NCBI GenBank assembly: GCA_012512465.1 | Contig: JAAZED010000197.1 | Coordinates: forward strand, 1-12,906 | Reading direction: 5' to 3' | DNA: 12,906 nucleotides | From: Oxalobacter sp. | GTDB lineage: Bacteria; Pseudomonadota; Gammaproteobacteria; Burkholderiales; Burkholderiaceae_D | Shown: piece after piece, positions 1 through 7,830 of the stretch | How positions within the stretch are numbered: position 1 is the first letter of the stretch | Layout of the letters: each line of letters begins with the position of its first letter | The notes under the pieces: generated by a model | Told to the model about the DNA's origin: nothing | Databases searched by the model: none | Seen by the model: only the letters and a program-made list of their open reading frames with translations | Made by a program: the position numbers and the translations under genes

Positions 1-1348
1 ACCAATAGGTGTTATTGTCCAGTATGGCGGACAGACCCCGCTCAAGCTGGCACTGGATCTTGAGAAAAACGGCGTACCGATTATCGGTACATCACCGGAC
101 ATGATCGATGCGGCAGAAGACCGCGAGCGTTTCCAGCAACTCCTGCAGAAGCTTGATTTGCGCCAGCCACCAAACCGCACGGCCCGTACCGAGGAAGAAG
201 CACTGGAAATGGCCCAGGAAATCGGTTATCCGCTGGTGGTCCGTCCTTCGTATGTCCTGGGTGGGCGTGCCATGGAAATCGTCCATGAACAAAGCGGCCT
301 GGAACGTTACATGCGTGAAGCTGTCAAGGTATCGAATGATTCTCCTGTTTTGCTTGACCGCTTTCTGAACGATGCCATTGAGGTGGATGTGGACTGTATC
401 TCAGACGGTACCCGCACCTTTATAGGTGGTGTGATGGAACATATTGAGCAGGCGGGTGTGCACTCGGGGGATTCTGCCTGTTCCCTGCCGGTCTATTCAC
501 TTTCACGCGAAACGGTTGATGAGCTCAAGCGGCAGACAACACTGATGGCACACGCGCTCAATGTGGTTGGTTTGATGAATGTCCAGTTTGCCATCCAGAA
601 GGAAGAAGTGAATGGCGAAATGAAAGACAAGGTTTTTGTACTGGAAGTCAATCCGCGCGCATCACGGACGGTCCCGTTTGTTTCCAAGGCAACAGGCCTT
701 CAGCTGGCAAAGATTGCTGCCCGCTGCATGGTAGGAAAGACACTGGATTCACAGGGTATTTTCAGTGAAACCATTCCGCCATATTACAGCGTCAAGGAAG
801 CGGTATTCCCGTTTATCAAGTTCCCGGGCGTTGACACGATCTTAGGACCGGAAATGAAGTCGACAGGTGAAGTCATGGGGGTGGGCAAAACCTTTGGCGA
901 GGCCTATGTGAAATCGCAGATGGGCGCAGGCGTGACATTGCCGCGTTCTGGCAAGGTTTTCCTTTCCATCAAGGACAGTGACAAGCCACGGGCAGTAAAG
1001 GTGGCAAGGGAGCTGATCAGGCTGGGTTTTTCTATTGTTGCAACACGCGGCACAGCAGAAACTATCCGTCAGGCCGGCATGGAAGCAGAAACCATCAACA
1101 AGATGGCAGAAGGCCGCCCGCACGTGGGTGATCTGCTGAAAAACGGTGAGATCGTGCTGGTTATCAACACGGTGGAAGAGCGCAGGAACGCCATTGCGGA
1201 TTCTCGTGCTATCCGGACCTCATCGCTGGCCGCGCGTGTCAATACGATCACGACAATCGCAGGTGCTGAAGCAAGCGTGCAGGGGATGTCCTATCTGGAT
1301 GATATCCATGTCTATGATTTACAAAGCCTGCACAAAACCTTAAACTAA
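1..1348 (+). CDS. carB: Carbamoyl-phosphate synthase large subunit, 3' part
   Basis: The reading frame is open from the window edge (first full codon at position 2) to TAA at 1346-1348, giving about 448 residues, so roughly the last 40% of a protein of about 1075 residues. CarB makes carbamoyl phosphate from glutamine-derived ammonia, bicarbonate and two ATP, feeding pyrimidine and arginine synthesis, in complex with CarA. Visible landmarks are the pre-ATP-grasp segment VIVQYGGQTPLKLA, then IIGTSPDMID and AEDRERFQ, the ATP-grasp signature EVNPRASRTVPFVSKATG of the second (carbamate-phosphorylating) half, and a C-terminal MGS-like regulatory domain with ATRGTA, INKMAEGRPHV and VINT. In the E. 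coli enzyme these last positions bind the allosteric effectors UMP and IMP. The first ATG in this frame (101) is internal, not the start. No frameshift is seen. A hairpin terminator follows 21 bp after the stop. The family call is very secure. Confidence 0.97.
   Translation, partial: PIGVIVQYGGQTPLKLALDLEKNGVPIIGTSPDMIDAAEDRERFQQLLQKLDLRQPPNRTARTEEEALEMAQEIGYPLVVRPSYVLGGRAMEIVHEQSGLERYMREAVKVSNDSPVLLDRFLNDAIEVDVDCISDGTRTFIGGVMEHIEQAGVHSGDSACSLPVYSLSRETVDELKRQTTLMAHALNVVGLMNVQFAIQKEEVNGEMKDKVFVLEVNPRASRTVPFVSKATGLQLAKIAARCMVGKTLDSQGIFSETIPPYYSVKEAVFPFIKFPGVDTILGPEMKSTGEVMGVGKTFGEAYVKSQMGAGVTLPRSGKVFLSIKDSDKPRAVKVARELIRLGFSIVATRGTAETIRQAGMEAETINKMAEGRPHVGDLLKNGEIVLVINTVEERRNAIADSRAIRTSSLAARVNTITTIAGAEASVQGMSYLDDIHVYDLQSLHKTLN
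1318..1346 (+). promoter_or_regulatory. Candidate greA leader promoter inside the end of carB
   Basis: TTTACA (1318-1323) and TAAACT (1341-1346) are separated by 17 bp, matching the sigma-70 consensus at 5 of 6 and 4 of 6 positions. A start near 1353 would give a leader that meets the hairpin at 1370-1423 almost at once. This is a consensus match only; it overlaps the carB stop codon and may be chance. Confidence 0.3.
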
Positions 1349-1369
1349 CCCCTAAACTTATTATTTTTT

Positions 1370-1423
1370 GCGAGGTCATACTGGCATTGGAAGCAATGTC
1401 ATTGATGACCTCGCTGGTTTTTT
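1370..1423 (+). terminator. Rho-independent terminator between carB and greA
   Basis: A perfect 10-bp outer stem (GCGAGGTCAT at 1370-1379 with ATGACCTCGC at 1405-1414) encloses a second stem (1382-1389 with 1394-1401, one G-U pair) capped by GAAG. Six T residues follow at 1418-1423. The T run ends right where the greA Shine-Dalgarno GGAG (1424-1427) starts, so greA must be transcribed by read-through or from a promoter whose transcript passes this hairpin. Confidence 0.85.
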
Positions 1424-1435
1424 GGAGTAGTAGAT

Positions 1436-1924
1436 ATGTCAAGCAATATGGGTACCATCCCGGTTACCGTTCTCGGCGCAAAGATGTTGCGTGACGAGTT
1501 GCACAAACTCAAGACAAAGGATCGGTACGAGATCATCCAGGCGATTGCCGAAGCGCGTTCGCATGGTGATTTGTCTGAAAATGCCGAATATGAAGCCGCG
1601 AAGGAAAGACAGGGCTTTATCGAAGGCCGTATTGCCGAGCTTGAGGCCAAACTGAGTTCTGCCCAGATTATTGATCCGACATCGCTGAATGTGGATGGCA
1701 GGATTGTTTTTGGCGCTACCGTTTTGCTTGAGGATCTGGATAACGGCAAGCAGGTGCGTTACCAGATTGTCGGTAACGATGAAGCAGATATCAAGGAATT
1801 GAAGGTATCCATTACTTCTCCTATTGCCCGTGCCATGATCGGCAAATATAGCGGAGAGGTTATTGAGGTTGAGGCACCGTCCGGCATTCGTGAATACGAA
1901 GTGCTGGAAGTCCTCTATGTCTGA
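1436..1924 (+). CDS. greA: Transcription elongation factor GreA
   Basis: A 162-residue protein (E. coli GreA has 158) that rescues backtracked RNA polymerase by stimulating transcript cleavage through the secondary channel. The N-terminal coiled coil carries the hallmark tip [10 protein letters not shown], with the two acidic residues that position Mg2+ in the polymerase active site at D45 and E48. [13 protein letters not shown] follows on the returning helix. The C-terminal FKBP-like domain contains [15 protein letters not shown] and [10 protein letters not shown], which match the family closely. The ATG at 1436 is preceded by GGAG (1424-1427) with 8-nt spacing; a second ATG at codon 5 is less well placed. 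The gene lies tightly downstream of the carB terminator and shares its own terminator with the convergent yhbY. Nothing in the protein is unusual apart from the few extra N-terminal residues. Confidence 0.97.
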   Translation: MSSNMGTIPVTVLGAKMLRDELHKLKTKDRYEIIQAIAEARSHGDLSENAEYEAAKERQGFIEGRIAELEAKLSSAQIIDPTSLNVDGRIVFGATVLLEDLDNGKQVRYQIVGNDEADIKELKVSITSPIARAMIGKYSGEVIEVEAPSGIREYEVLEVLYV

Positions 1925-1934
1925 TGGTTTGCGG

Positions 1935-1974
1935 AAAATCCCTGTCCTGATTGCTGTCAGGACAGGGATTTTTT
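1935..1974. terminator. Shared bidirectional terminator of greA and yhbY
   Basis: A 12-bp perfect stem (1939-1950 with 1957-1968) with a 6-nt loop (1951-1956) is flanked by A residues on the left (1935-1938) and T residues on the right (1969-1974), so it can terminate in both directions. The yhbY stop codon (complement of 1957-1959) and its last six codons lie within this hairpin. Confidence 0.88.
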
Positions 1975-2424
1975 CTTGGCGCTGGTCTGCCGTACCTTGG
2001 CACGTTTGACTTTACCACCGGCAGTCAACCGTTCGTTGCCCTTTACGGCGACTTTCTTTACGCGGCTGCGTACAGCGCCTGAGCCCGGACGGATGGTTTT
2101 AACTTCCCGTATGCCACGGGATTTTTTATCATCGAAAAGGGAGGAGGTTTTTTCCTTTTTGTGACGATAAACGACCAGCAGTTTTCCGATATGCTGTATG
2201 GGAGCCGCATTCAGTTCTGTGCAGATGGTCTGGTAAATATCAATCCGGTTGGCGCGGTCATCGCCAAAAACACGGATTTTGATGAGGCCATGCGCATCCA
2301 GGCTGCTGCTGATTTCCTTGAGCACCCCATCGGTCAGCCCGGCATCGCCAACCATGACGACCGGGTTTAAACCATGTGCCTGTTCACGCAGTCTGCTTCG
2401 TTCTGCCGGAGTTAATTTCAACAT
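1957..2424 (-). CDS. yhbY: YhbY-type CRM-domain RNA-binding protein with basic tail
   Basis: A 155-residue protein whose first 90 residues form a CRM domain, the RNA-binding fold of E. coli YhbY, which associates with pre-50S ribosomal particles. The family pattern is seen in [20 protein letters not shown], in the GxxG loop GDAG (residues 26-29) followed by LTDGVLKEI, and in IKIRVFG and [10 protein letters not shown]. coli YhbY ends at about 97 residues. Here a further 65 residues follow that are rich in Lys and Arg with many small residues, probably disordered and RNA-contacting (inference). The ATG at 2424-2422 is preceded on the minus strand by AGGGAAAG at good spacing. Only 30 bp separate this start from the divergent rlmE start, and both products act on the large ribosomal subunit. 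The end runs into the hairpin shared with greA. Confidence 0.9.
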   Translation of the reverse strand: MLKLTPAERSRLREQAHGLNPVVMVGDAGLTDGVLKEISSSLDAHGLIKIRVFGDDRANRIDIYQTICTELNAAPIQHIGKLLVVYRHKKEKTSSLFDDKKSRGIREVKTIRPGSGAVRSRVKKVAVKGNERLTAGGKVKRAKVRQTSAKKKSLS

Positions 2425-2443
2425 AAACTTTCCCTAAAAGGAT

Positions 2444-2474
2444 ATTGTACGCTAATGGCAAAAAATAAATTCAA
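2444..2474 (-). promoter_or_regulatory. Candidate yhbY promoter overlapping the rlmE start
   Basis: On the minus strand TACAAT (complement of 2444-2449) matches the -10 consensus at 5 of 6 positions. TTGAAT (complement of 2469-2474) lies upstream, but the 19-bp spacing is long. If used, it covers the rlmE start codon and first codons, since the two genes are only 30 bp apart. This is a weak consensus-based call. Confidence 0.3.
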
Positions 2475-3102
2475 CAAAAGCTGGATGAACAGCCATTTGA
2501 ATGATCCTTATGTGAAGCTTGCGCAGAAAGAGGATTACCGGTCGCGTGCGGCATACAAACTCAAAGAGATTGACGAAGAGGTAAAGCTCCTCAAAAGCGG
2601 CCAGGTAATTGTGGACCTGGGCTCCTCTCCCGGAAGCTGGTCACAGTACGTGATACGCAAAATGGGGCGTGATGGCGGGGCAATCAAGGGAGAGGTGGTC
2701 GGTATTGATATCCTGCCGATGGAAGCCATTGAAGGTGTCAGATTCCTGCAGGGTGATTTCAGGGAAGAGGACGTTTTGCACCAGCTTGAAGCCATGCTGG
2801 AAGGGCGCAAGGCAGATGTCATTTTGTCGGATATGGCGCTCAATCTTTCCGGTATTGCCTTAGCCGATGCTGCAAGAATGGAGGATTTGCTGGATATTGC
2901 ACTGGACTTTGCGCAAACCCACCTGAAACCAAACGGCGCCTTGCTGGTCAAGTGTTTCAATGGAATGGGGTATAACGAGATACTGGCCAAATTCAGGGCG
3001 CAGTTTCAATCGGTGGTGTCCAAAAAACCGAAAGCCAGCCGTAACCAGTCTTCTGAGATTTATCTGTTGGGGCGTCATATGAAAACGGATGAGGGTATTT
3101 GA
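2455..3102 (+). CDS. rlmE: 23S rRNA U2552 2'-O-ribose methyltransferase RlmE (FtsJ)
   Basis: A 215-residue SAM-dependent methyltransferase of the RrmJ/FtsJ family (E. coli protein 209 residues), which methylates U2552 in the A-loop of 23S rRNA late in 50S assembly. The N-terminus has the typical [23 protein letters not shown] motif I is [14 protein letters not shown] (from residue 53). The catalytic K-D-K-E tetrad can be placed at K35, D126 (in LSDMA), K166 (in LLVKCF) and E201 (in SSEIYLLG). One deviation is that the usual DMAPN motif reads DMALN here. The ATG at 2455 is preceded by AAAAGGA (2436-2442) at 12 nt, a somewhat long spacing. It is divergent from yhbY and is followed by a 205-bp gap before ftsH, matching the conserved rlmE-ftsH order of many proteobacteria. 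Confidence 0.95.
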   Translation: MAKNKFNKSWMNSHLNDPYVKLAQKEDYRSRAAYKLKEIDEEVKLLKSGQVIVDLGSSPGSWSQYVIRKMGRDGGAIKGEVVGIDILPMEAIEGVRFLQGDFREEDVLHQLEAMLEGRKADVILSDMALNLSGIALADAARMEDLLDIALDFAQTHLKPNGALLVKCFNGMGYNEILAKFRAQFQSVVSKKPKASRNQSSEIYLLGRHMKTDEGI

Positions 3103-3179
3103 GGGAACGGCGCTTGATATCATCGTTTTTGTCCCCACTTACTTTTGATCCGGGTGAGTTTTATGGCAATTTGCCTGTA

Positions 3180-3210
3180 ATTGAACCCATGTAACATTTT
3201 GTTTCCATAT
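3180..3210 (+). promoter_or_regulatory. Candidate heat-shock (sigma-32-like) promoter for ftsH
   Basis: ATTGAAC (3180-3186) resembles the sigma-32 -35 element CTTGAAA. TTCCATAT (3203-3210) matches 6 of 8 positions of the -10 element CCCCATNT, with 16 bp between them. ftsH is under sigma-32 control in E. coli, which makes the match plausible. The rest of the 205-bp gap (3103-3307) holds no gene that I can support. Confidence 0.4.
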
Positions 3211-3281
3211 GGCACTGAAATTACGACCTGGCCTGATGCGAAGTACAGGAAATACGGGTAAAATGAAAAAACATATCAAAA

Positions 3282-3302
3282 AGGCGTGATACGCCTGAGG
3301 AG
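3282..3302 (+). promoter_or_regulatory. Hairpin abutting the ftsH Shine-Dalgarno
   Basis: AGGCGT (3282-3287) and ACGCCT (3291-3296) form a perfect 6-bp stem with a GAT loop. The next bases, GAGGAG (3297-3302), contain the Shine-Dalgarno, 5 nt before the GTG start. A stem this close could affect ribosome access or protect the message end; its role is not known. Confidence 0.5.
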
Positions 3303-3307
3303 TTACC

Positions 3308-5194
3308 GTGCATAACATGTTTGTCAGGGCAGCCGTTTGGGGCGCCATCATTGTTATCCTTCTTATGACATTCAAGCATTTAACCGATCGTGATACTACG
3401 TCGGGTGCGACACCTATTTCGTACTCCGAATTTCTCGATGAAGTAAAAGCACAGCGCGTGAAAGATGCTGTCATTGAGGACCGAGTCCTCGTGGCAAACA
3501 TGACTGACGGGCGCAGGGTCAAGACAGGCATAACCTACCTGGATCGTGGATTGATTGGCGATCTGGTCAACAGTGGCGTCAAGTTTGATGTCAAACAGCC
3601 TGAGGAGCCCTCATTCCTCTCGCAGATTTTTATTTCCTGGTTCCCCATGCTGCTTTTAATCGGCGTGTGGGTGTTTTTCATGCGACAGATGCAGGGCGGA
3701 GGAAAGGGCGGTGCCTTTTCTTTCGGCAAATCCAAGGCGCGCATGATTGATGAAAAGAGCAATACGGTGACTTTCAGTGATGTGGCCGGATGTGACGAGG
3801 CCAAGGAAGAAGTCGTTGAAATCGTCGAATTTCTGCGTGATCCGAATAAATTCCAGAAGCTGGGTGGCCGTATTCCCAGAGGCCTTCTTCTGGTTGGCCC
3901 TCCGGGTACCGGTAAAACACTGCTTGCGCGTGCTATTGCAGGCGAGGCCAAGGTGCCGTTTTTCTCCATTTCCGGCTCCGATTTTGTGGAAATGTTCGTG
4001 GGTGTCGGTGCCTCCCGTGTGAGGGACATGTTCGAGACCGCCAAAAAGCATCAATCCTGCATTATTTTCATTGATGAGATTGATGCTGTCGGCCGTCACC
4101 GTGGTGCAGGCATGGGCGGGGGCAATGATGAACGCGAGCAGACCTTGAACCAGCTTCTCGTTGAAATGGATGGCTTTGAGCCGAATTCCGGTGTTATCGT
4201 TGTCGCAGCCACTAACCGTGCCGATGTTCTGGACAAGGCGCTCCTTCGTCCTGGCCGTTTTGATCGCCAGGTGGTTGTCGGATTGCCCGATATTCGTGGC
4301 CGTGAGCAGATTCTGTATGTTCATATGCGCAAGGTGCCGATTGCTGCTGACGTAAAGGCAGATGTGATTGCACGCGGTTCTCCTGGCTTTTCTGGTGCTG
4401 ACTTGGCCAATCTGGTCAATGAAGCGGCTCTTTTCGCGGCCCGTCGTAACAAGCGGCTTGTCGAAATGCAGGATTTTGAAGATGCCAAAGATAAAGTCCT
4501 GATGGGGCCGGAGCGCAAGTCTTTCGTCATGCGCGAAGAAGAGCGCAGGAATACAGCTTTCCATGAGGCCGGGCATGCCGTAGTGGCCAAGCTGCTGCCA
4601 AAATCTGATCCGGTTCACAAGGTGACCATCATGCCGCGCGGACATGCGCTTGGCCTGACATGGCAACTGCCCGAGTATGACCAGATCAATATGTACAAGG
4701 ACAAGATGCTTGAGCAGATCGCCATCCTGTTTGGCGGGCGCATTGCTGAAGAGCTTTTCATGCACCAGATGTCAACCGGCGCTTCCAATGACTTTGAACG
4801 GGCAACCAAGATCGCCAGGGCGATGGTGACGCGCTATGGTATGTCTGAGTCCCTCGGCACCATGGTGTACGAGGATACCGAGCAGGACATGTTCCATGGT
4901 GGCCGTATGGCAGCCAAGACGGTGTCGGAGGCAACCCAGCAGAAAGTGGATAACGAAATCCGCCTGATTCTGGATCAACAGTATGATCTGGCGCGCCATC
5001 TGCTCCATGAAAACCGTGACAAGGTGGAGAAAATGGCCACCATGCTGCTGGAATGGGAGACACTGGATTCCGATCAGGTGAATGACATCATGGAAGGCAA
5101 TGATCCGCGTCCTCCCAAATCAGGCACGCCAGTAGCGGCATCATCAGGTAATCCGTCGGGTGATGTATCTGAAAGTGCGACAGCTCCGGCCTGA
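3308..5194 (+). CDS. ftsH: ATP-dependent zinc metalloprotease FtsH
   Basis: A 628-residue membrane-anchored AAA+ protease that extracts and degrades membrane proteins and unstable regulators, assembling as a hexamer in the inner membrane. Order of parts: transmembrane segment 1 (about residues 5-22), a periplasmic domain, transmembrane segment 2 (about 104-125, with [14 protein letters not shown]), Walker A GPPGTGKT (197-204), pore motif FVGVG (230-234), Walker B IIFIDEID (252-259), the second region of homology with its arginine fingers (ATNRAD...LLRPGRFDR, 301-320), zinc site HEAGH (419-423) and a third metal ligand, probably D495 in ASNDF. All key residues are present. The start is GTG at 3308, supported by AGGAG (3298-3302) at 5 nt; the ATG at 3317 would be 14 nt away. 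The last 35 residues are a low-complexity Pro/Ser/Ala tail, normal for the family. It is followed by a terminator and then folP. Confidence 0.97.
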   Translation: MHNMFVRAAVWGAIIVILLMTFKHLTDRDTTSGATPISYSEFLDEVKAQRVKDAVIEDRVLVANMTDGRRVKTGITYLDRGLIGDLVNSGVKFDVKQPEEPSFLSQIFISWFPMLLLIGVWVFFMRQMQGGGKGGAFSFGKSKARMIDEKSNTVTFSDVAGCDEAKEEVVEIVEFLRDPNKFQKLGGRIPRGLLLVGPPGTGKTLLARAIAGEAKVPFFSISGSDFVEMFVGVGASRVRDMFETAKKHQSCIIFIDEIDAVGRHRGAGMGGGNDEREQTLNQLLVEMDGFEPNSGVIVVAATNRADVLDKALLRPGRFDRQVVVGLPDIRGREQILYVHMRKVPIAADVKADVIARGSPGFSGADLANLVNEAALFAARRNKRLVEMQDFEDAKDKVLMGPERKSFVMREEERRNTAFHEAGHAVVAKLLPKSDPVHKVTIMPRGHALGLTWQLPEYDQINMYKDKMLEQIAILFGGRIAEELFMHQMSTGASNDFERATKIARAMVTRYGMSESLGTMVYEDTEQDMFHGGRMAAKTVSEATQQKVDNEIRLILDQQYDLARHLLHENRDKVEKMATMLLEWETLDSDQVNDIMEGNDPRPPKSGTPVAASSGNPSGDVSESATAPA

Positions 5195-5213
5195 TGACAA
5201 TAGGAATTGAACG

Positions 5214-5244
5214 AAAAGGGCGAGAAGTGATTCTGGCCCTTTTT
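5214..5244 (+). terminator. Terminator between ftsH and folP
   Basis: AAAAGGGC (5214-5221) pairs with GCCCTTTT (5236-5243), and an inner AGAA/TTCT stem (5223-5226 with 5231-5234) closes a GTGA loop. T5244 and a T-rich stretch follow. The hairpin lies 20 bp after the ftsH stop and only 30 bp before the folP start, so folP must depend on read-through or on a promoter that I cannot identify. Confidence 0.78.
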
Positions 5245-5273
5245 GTATTTGGAATGTGCAGGAAACAGAAACA

Positions 5274-6113
5274 ATGACACCTTTTTTTCAATGCGGGCGC
5301 TATCGTTTTGAGCTGGCCGGTCCGGATTATCGCCCGCTTGTCATGGGTATTCTCAATGTCACACCGGACTCCTTTTCCGATGGGGGGAAATATACGCAGC
5401 TGTCCGCTGCGTTGGCGCATGCCAACCGGATGATAGAAGAAGGCGTGGATATTATCGATATCGGCGCGGAATCCTCCCGTCCGGGCATTGAGCCGGTTTC
5501 ACTGCAGGAAGAGCTGGATCGCATCATGCCGGTTGTCGAGGCATTGCGTGATTGCGGCAAGCCGCTTTCCATTGATACCTACAAACCCGAGGTGATGGCT
5601 GCCACCCTGGCAGCCGGTGTGGACATGATCAATGATATTGCCGGTTTTCAGTCTGATGAATCCATAGAGGCGGTTGTCCGGAGCCAGTGTGGATTATGTG
5701 TCATGCACATGCAGGGAGAACCCGAAACCATGCAGTCCGCGCCGGAATATAGTGATGTGACCGGTGAAGTAATCCGTTTTCTCCAGGAACAGGTCAATCG
5801 ACTGGTTGCAGCAGGAGTGGTCAAAGAAAGAATCTGTATTGATCCCGGCTTCGGTTTCGGGAAAACTCTCGAACACAACCTGACACTTCTGAAAAATATC
5901 GGGCATATTCAGCAATCGCTTCAATTGCCTGTACTGGCAGGACTGTCCCGCAAATCAGTCATTGCCGCCATCACCAAAAAAGATGTTTCCCGGCGACTTG
6001 CCGGAAATCTGGGTGCCGCGCTTTCTGCCGTGGCCTATGGAACCCATATCGTTCGGGTGCATGAGGTGGGTGAAACCGTCGATGCACTTAAAGTATGGCA
6101 GGCAACAAGGTAA
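5274..6113 (+). CDS. folP: Dihydropteroate synthase
   Basis: A 279-residue TIM-barrel enzyme that condenses 6-hydroxymethyl-dihydropterin diphosphate with p-aminobenzoate in folate synthesis; it is the sulfonamide target. The conserved loops are all present: GILNVTPDSFSDGG (25-38), DIGAESSRPG (62-71), SIDTYKPEV (99-107), MINDIAG (118-124), MHMQGEPETMQ (144-154), DPGFGFGKT (190-198), GLSRKS (223-228) and RVHEV (261-265). DIGAESSRPG differs slightly from the common DIGGESTRPG, which is within normal variation. I chose ATG at 5274 because AGGA (5260-5263) lies 10 nt upstream; an in-frame GTG at 5256 has no good ribosome site and would make the protein six residues longer. Length agrees with E. 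coli FolP (282). glmM follows after 41 bp and is probably co-transcribed, as in many proteobacteria. Confidence 0.96.
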   Translation: MTPFFQCGRYRFELAGPDYRPLVMGILNVTPDSFSDGGKYTQLSAALAHANRMIEEGVDIIDIGAESSRPGIEPVSLQEELDRIMPVVEALRDCGKPLSIDTYKPEVMAATLAAGVDMINDIAGFQSDESIEAVVRSQCGLCVMHMQGEPETMQSAPEYSDVTGEVIRFLQEQVNRLVAAGVVKERICIDPGFGFGKTLEHNLTLLKNIGHIQQSLQLPVLAGLSRKSVIAAITKKDVSRRLAGNLGAALSAVAYGTHIVRVHEVGETVDALKVWQATR

Positions 6114-6154
6114 AATGACGGGTTGAAACTCATCGGAAATTACATCAGGAAGCT

Positions 6155-7501
6155 ATGACGAGAAAATATTTTGGTACAGATGGCGTAAGAGGAACAGTCG
6201 GTATCAGTCCGATTACCCCGGACTTTGTGATGCGGCTGGGGTATGCGGCAGGCAAGGTGCTGACACGTTCGGGAACTTCAGCCATACAGCCTACGGTGCT
6301 GATAGGAAAAGATACCCGTATCTCAGGCTACATGCTGGAAGCAGCCCTGCAGGCAGGGCTTTCTGCTGCCGGTGTTGATGTCATGCTTTCCGGACCAATG
6401 CCAACGCCTGCTGTGGCTTATCTGACCCGCGCATTGCGTATTACGGCGGGCATTGTCATTTCTGCCTCCCATAATCCTTATCAGGATAACGGGATCAAAT
6501 TCTTTTCCTCATCCGGCAACAAGCTGCCGGATGAAATGGAGCTGAAAATCGAGGAAATGATGGAGCGTCCAATGGATTGCGCCATGTCGGACGCCCTGGG
6601 AAAAGCGCGGCGCCTGGATGATGCGCAAGGACGATATATCGAGTTTTGCAAAAGCACCTTTCCCGGTGAGTTCGATCTGCGTGGCATGAAAATTGCGGTG
6701 GATTGTGCGCATGGTGCGGCTTATCACATTGCGCCTCACGTTTTCCATGAATTGGGCGCTGAAGTTATTGCGATTGGCGTACAGCCTAATGGTGAAAACA
6801 TCAATGATGGCTGTGGCGCAACTTCACCTGAGGCGCTGGCAGAAGCGGTGATCATGCATGGTGCCGATGTGGGCATTGCGCTGGATGGTGATGCAGACCG
6901 CGTTGTCATGATTGATGAAAAAGGAGAGATCTACAATGGTGACCAGCTGCTTTACCTGATGACCAAGGACCGCATGTCACAGGGAGCAGTTGACGGGGTG
7001 GTTGGTACGCTCATGACCAACATGGCGCTTGAAGTGGCTTTTGCCAGGATGGGTATCGGATTTGAGCGCGCAGCGGTGGGTGACCGGTATGTACTGGAAG
7101 CCATGCAGGAGCGCGGGTGGGTGCTGGGTGGAGAAGGTTCCGGGCATTTACTTTGTCTGGACAAACAGACAACCGGTGATGGTATCGTGTCGGCCCTTCA
7201 GGTGCTTTCTGCCTTGCGGCGCAACAACGCCACACTTTCCGAATATTGCAACGATCTTACCCTTTTTCCACAGACACTGATCAATGTGCGTATCGCGCGC
7301 GGCTTTAACTGGAAAGAAAATGAAGCCATGCTGAAAGAAAAGGAAAAAGTGGAAAAAGAACTCGGTAATAGCGGAAGGGTCCTGATTCGTGCCTCCGGCA
7401 CTGAGCCGCTATTGCGTATCATGGTCGAAGCGGAAAATGAAGCGGCTGCTCATGCCATGGCCAAACGGATTGCGGATTACTGCATGGTCGATGCTGCCTG
7501 A
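6155..7501 (+). CDS. glmM: Phosphoglucosamine mutase
   Basis: A 448-residue member of the alpha-D-phosphohexomutase family that converts glucosamine-6-phosphate to glucosamine-1-phosphate, on the route to UDP-GlcNAc for peptidoglycan and lipopolysaccharide. The start reads [10 protein letters not shown], as expected for GlmM. The active-site loop is ISASHNP with the phosphoserine at S105. The Mg2+ loop is DGDADR (244-249), the sugar-specificity loop GGEGSGH (325-331), and the phosphate-binding loop [10 protein letters not shown] (412-421). All four are intact. ATG at 6155 is preceded by CAGGAAG (6146-6152), a rather short spacing. It lies 41 bp after folP on the same strand. No hairpin terminator is visible right after the stop (7502-7546); the next feature is the separate promoter and gene of tRNA-Pro. 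Confidence 0.97.
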   Translation: MTRKYFGTDGVRGTVGISPITPDFVMRLGYAAGKVLTRSGTSAIQPTVLIGKDTRISGYMLEAALQAGLSAAGVDVMLSGPMPTPAVAYLTRALRITAGIVISASHNPYQDNGIKFFSSSGNKLPDEMELKIEEMMERPMDCAMSDALGKARRLDDAQGRYIEFCKSTFPGEFDLRGMKIAVDCAHGAAYHIAPHVFHELGAEVIAIGVQPNGENINDGCGATSPEALAEAVIMHGADVGIALDGDADRVVMIDEKGEIYNGDQLLYLMTKDRMSQGAVDGVVGTLMTNMALEVAFARMGIGFERAAVGDRYVLEAMQERGWVLGGEGSGHLLCLDKQTTGDGIVSALQVLSALRRNNATLSEYCNDLTLFPQTLINVRIARGFNWKENEAMLKEKEKVEKELGNSGRVLIRASGTEPLLRIMVEAENEAAAHAMAKRIADYCMVDAA

Positions 7502-7546
7502 GATGAATTAATTAAGGGAAAACTGCGATAAAAAGTAAGAGATTGA

Positions 7547-7575
7547 TTGACCACACCACCAGATAGCGTTATTAT
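7547..7575 (+). promoter_or_regulatory. Promoter of tRNA-Pro
   Basis: TTGACC (7547-7552) and TATTAT (7570-7575) are separated by exactly 17 bp. Transcription would begin close to 7582, a few bases before the mature tRNA at 7585. Position and consensus fit make this the best-supported promoter in the window. Confidence 0.72.
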
Positions 7576-7584
7576 TTCGTTCTT

Positions 7585-7661
<77 letters not shown>

Positions 7662-7668
7662 AAATACC

Positions 7669-7702
7669 AACGGGTTATCTATCGCATAGATAACCCGTTT
7701 TT
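7669..7702 (+). terminator. Terminator of tRNA-Pro
   Basis: A perfect 14-bp stem (7669-7682 with 7686-7699) with a CGC loop runs into TTTTT (7698-7702), 8 bp after the CCA end. On the minus strand it would come just after the TAA of the orphan reading frame ending at 7701, and could act weakly there too. Confidence 0.92.
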
Positions 7703-7830
7703 ATTTCATGCCTCCTATTGCAGCGGTGTCGCCGCCAGCATTTGTCATGGCTTTTGCATATTGCGCAGGATATTCATCGGCAAAATATGCATAACCGTTC
7801 GCTAAATCGCTGGAAAACCCGCGTGGCCAC
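7701..7830 (-). other. Possible C-terminal coding remnant or frameshifted tail
   Basis: Below the annotated end of the second YeeE/YedE gene, a different minus-strand frame continues to TAA (complement of 7701-7703). It encodes a tail including FADEYPAQYAKAM and GGDTAAIGGMK. Its codon use looks like that of real genes (GCC, GAT, GAA, CCT, CAA, AAA, ATG), and it would have no start of its own unless it began inside the YeeE/YedE gene. It may be the tail of that gene after a frameshift, the remnant of a lost gene, or chance. I recognise no family. Confidence 0.25.

Noticed and set aside
3656..4765. Long open frame on the minus strand opposite ftsH (369 codons)
   Set aside because: It lies wholly antisense to an intact ftsH, has no family pattern, and is rich in His and Gln as expected from the reverse reading of FtsH codons.
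5256..5273. GTG start that would add six residues to FolP
   Set aside because: There is no ribosome site in front of it, while the ATG at 5274 has AGGA at 10 nt and gives the usual family length.
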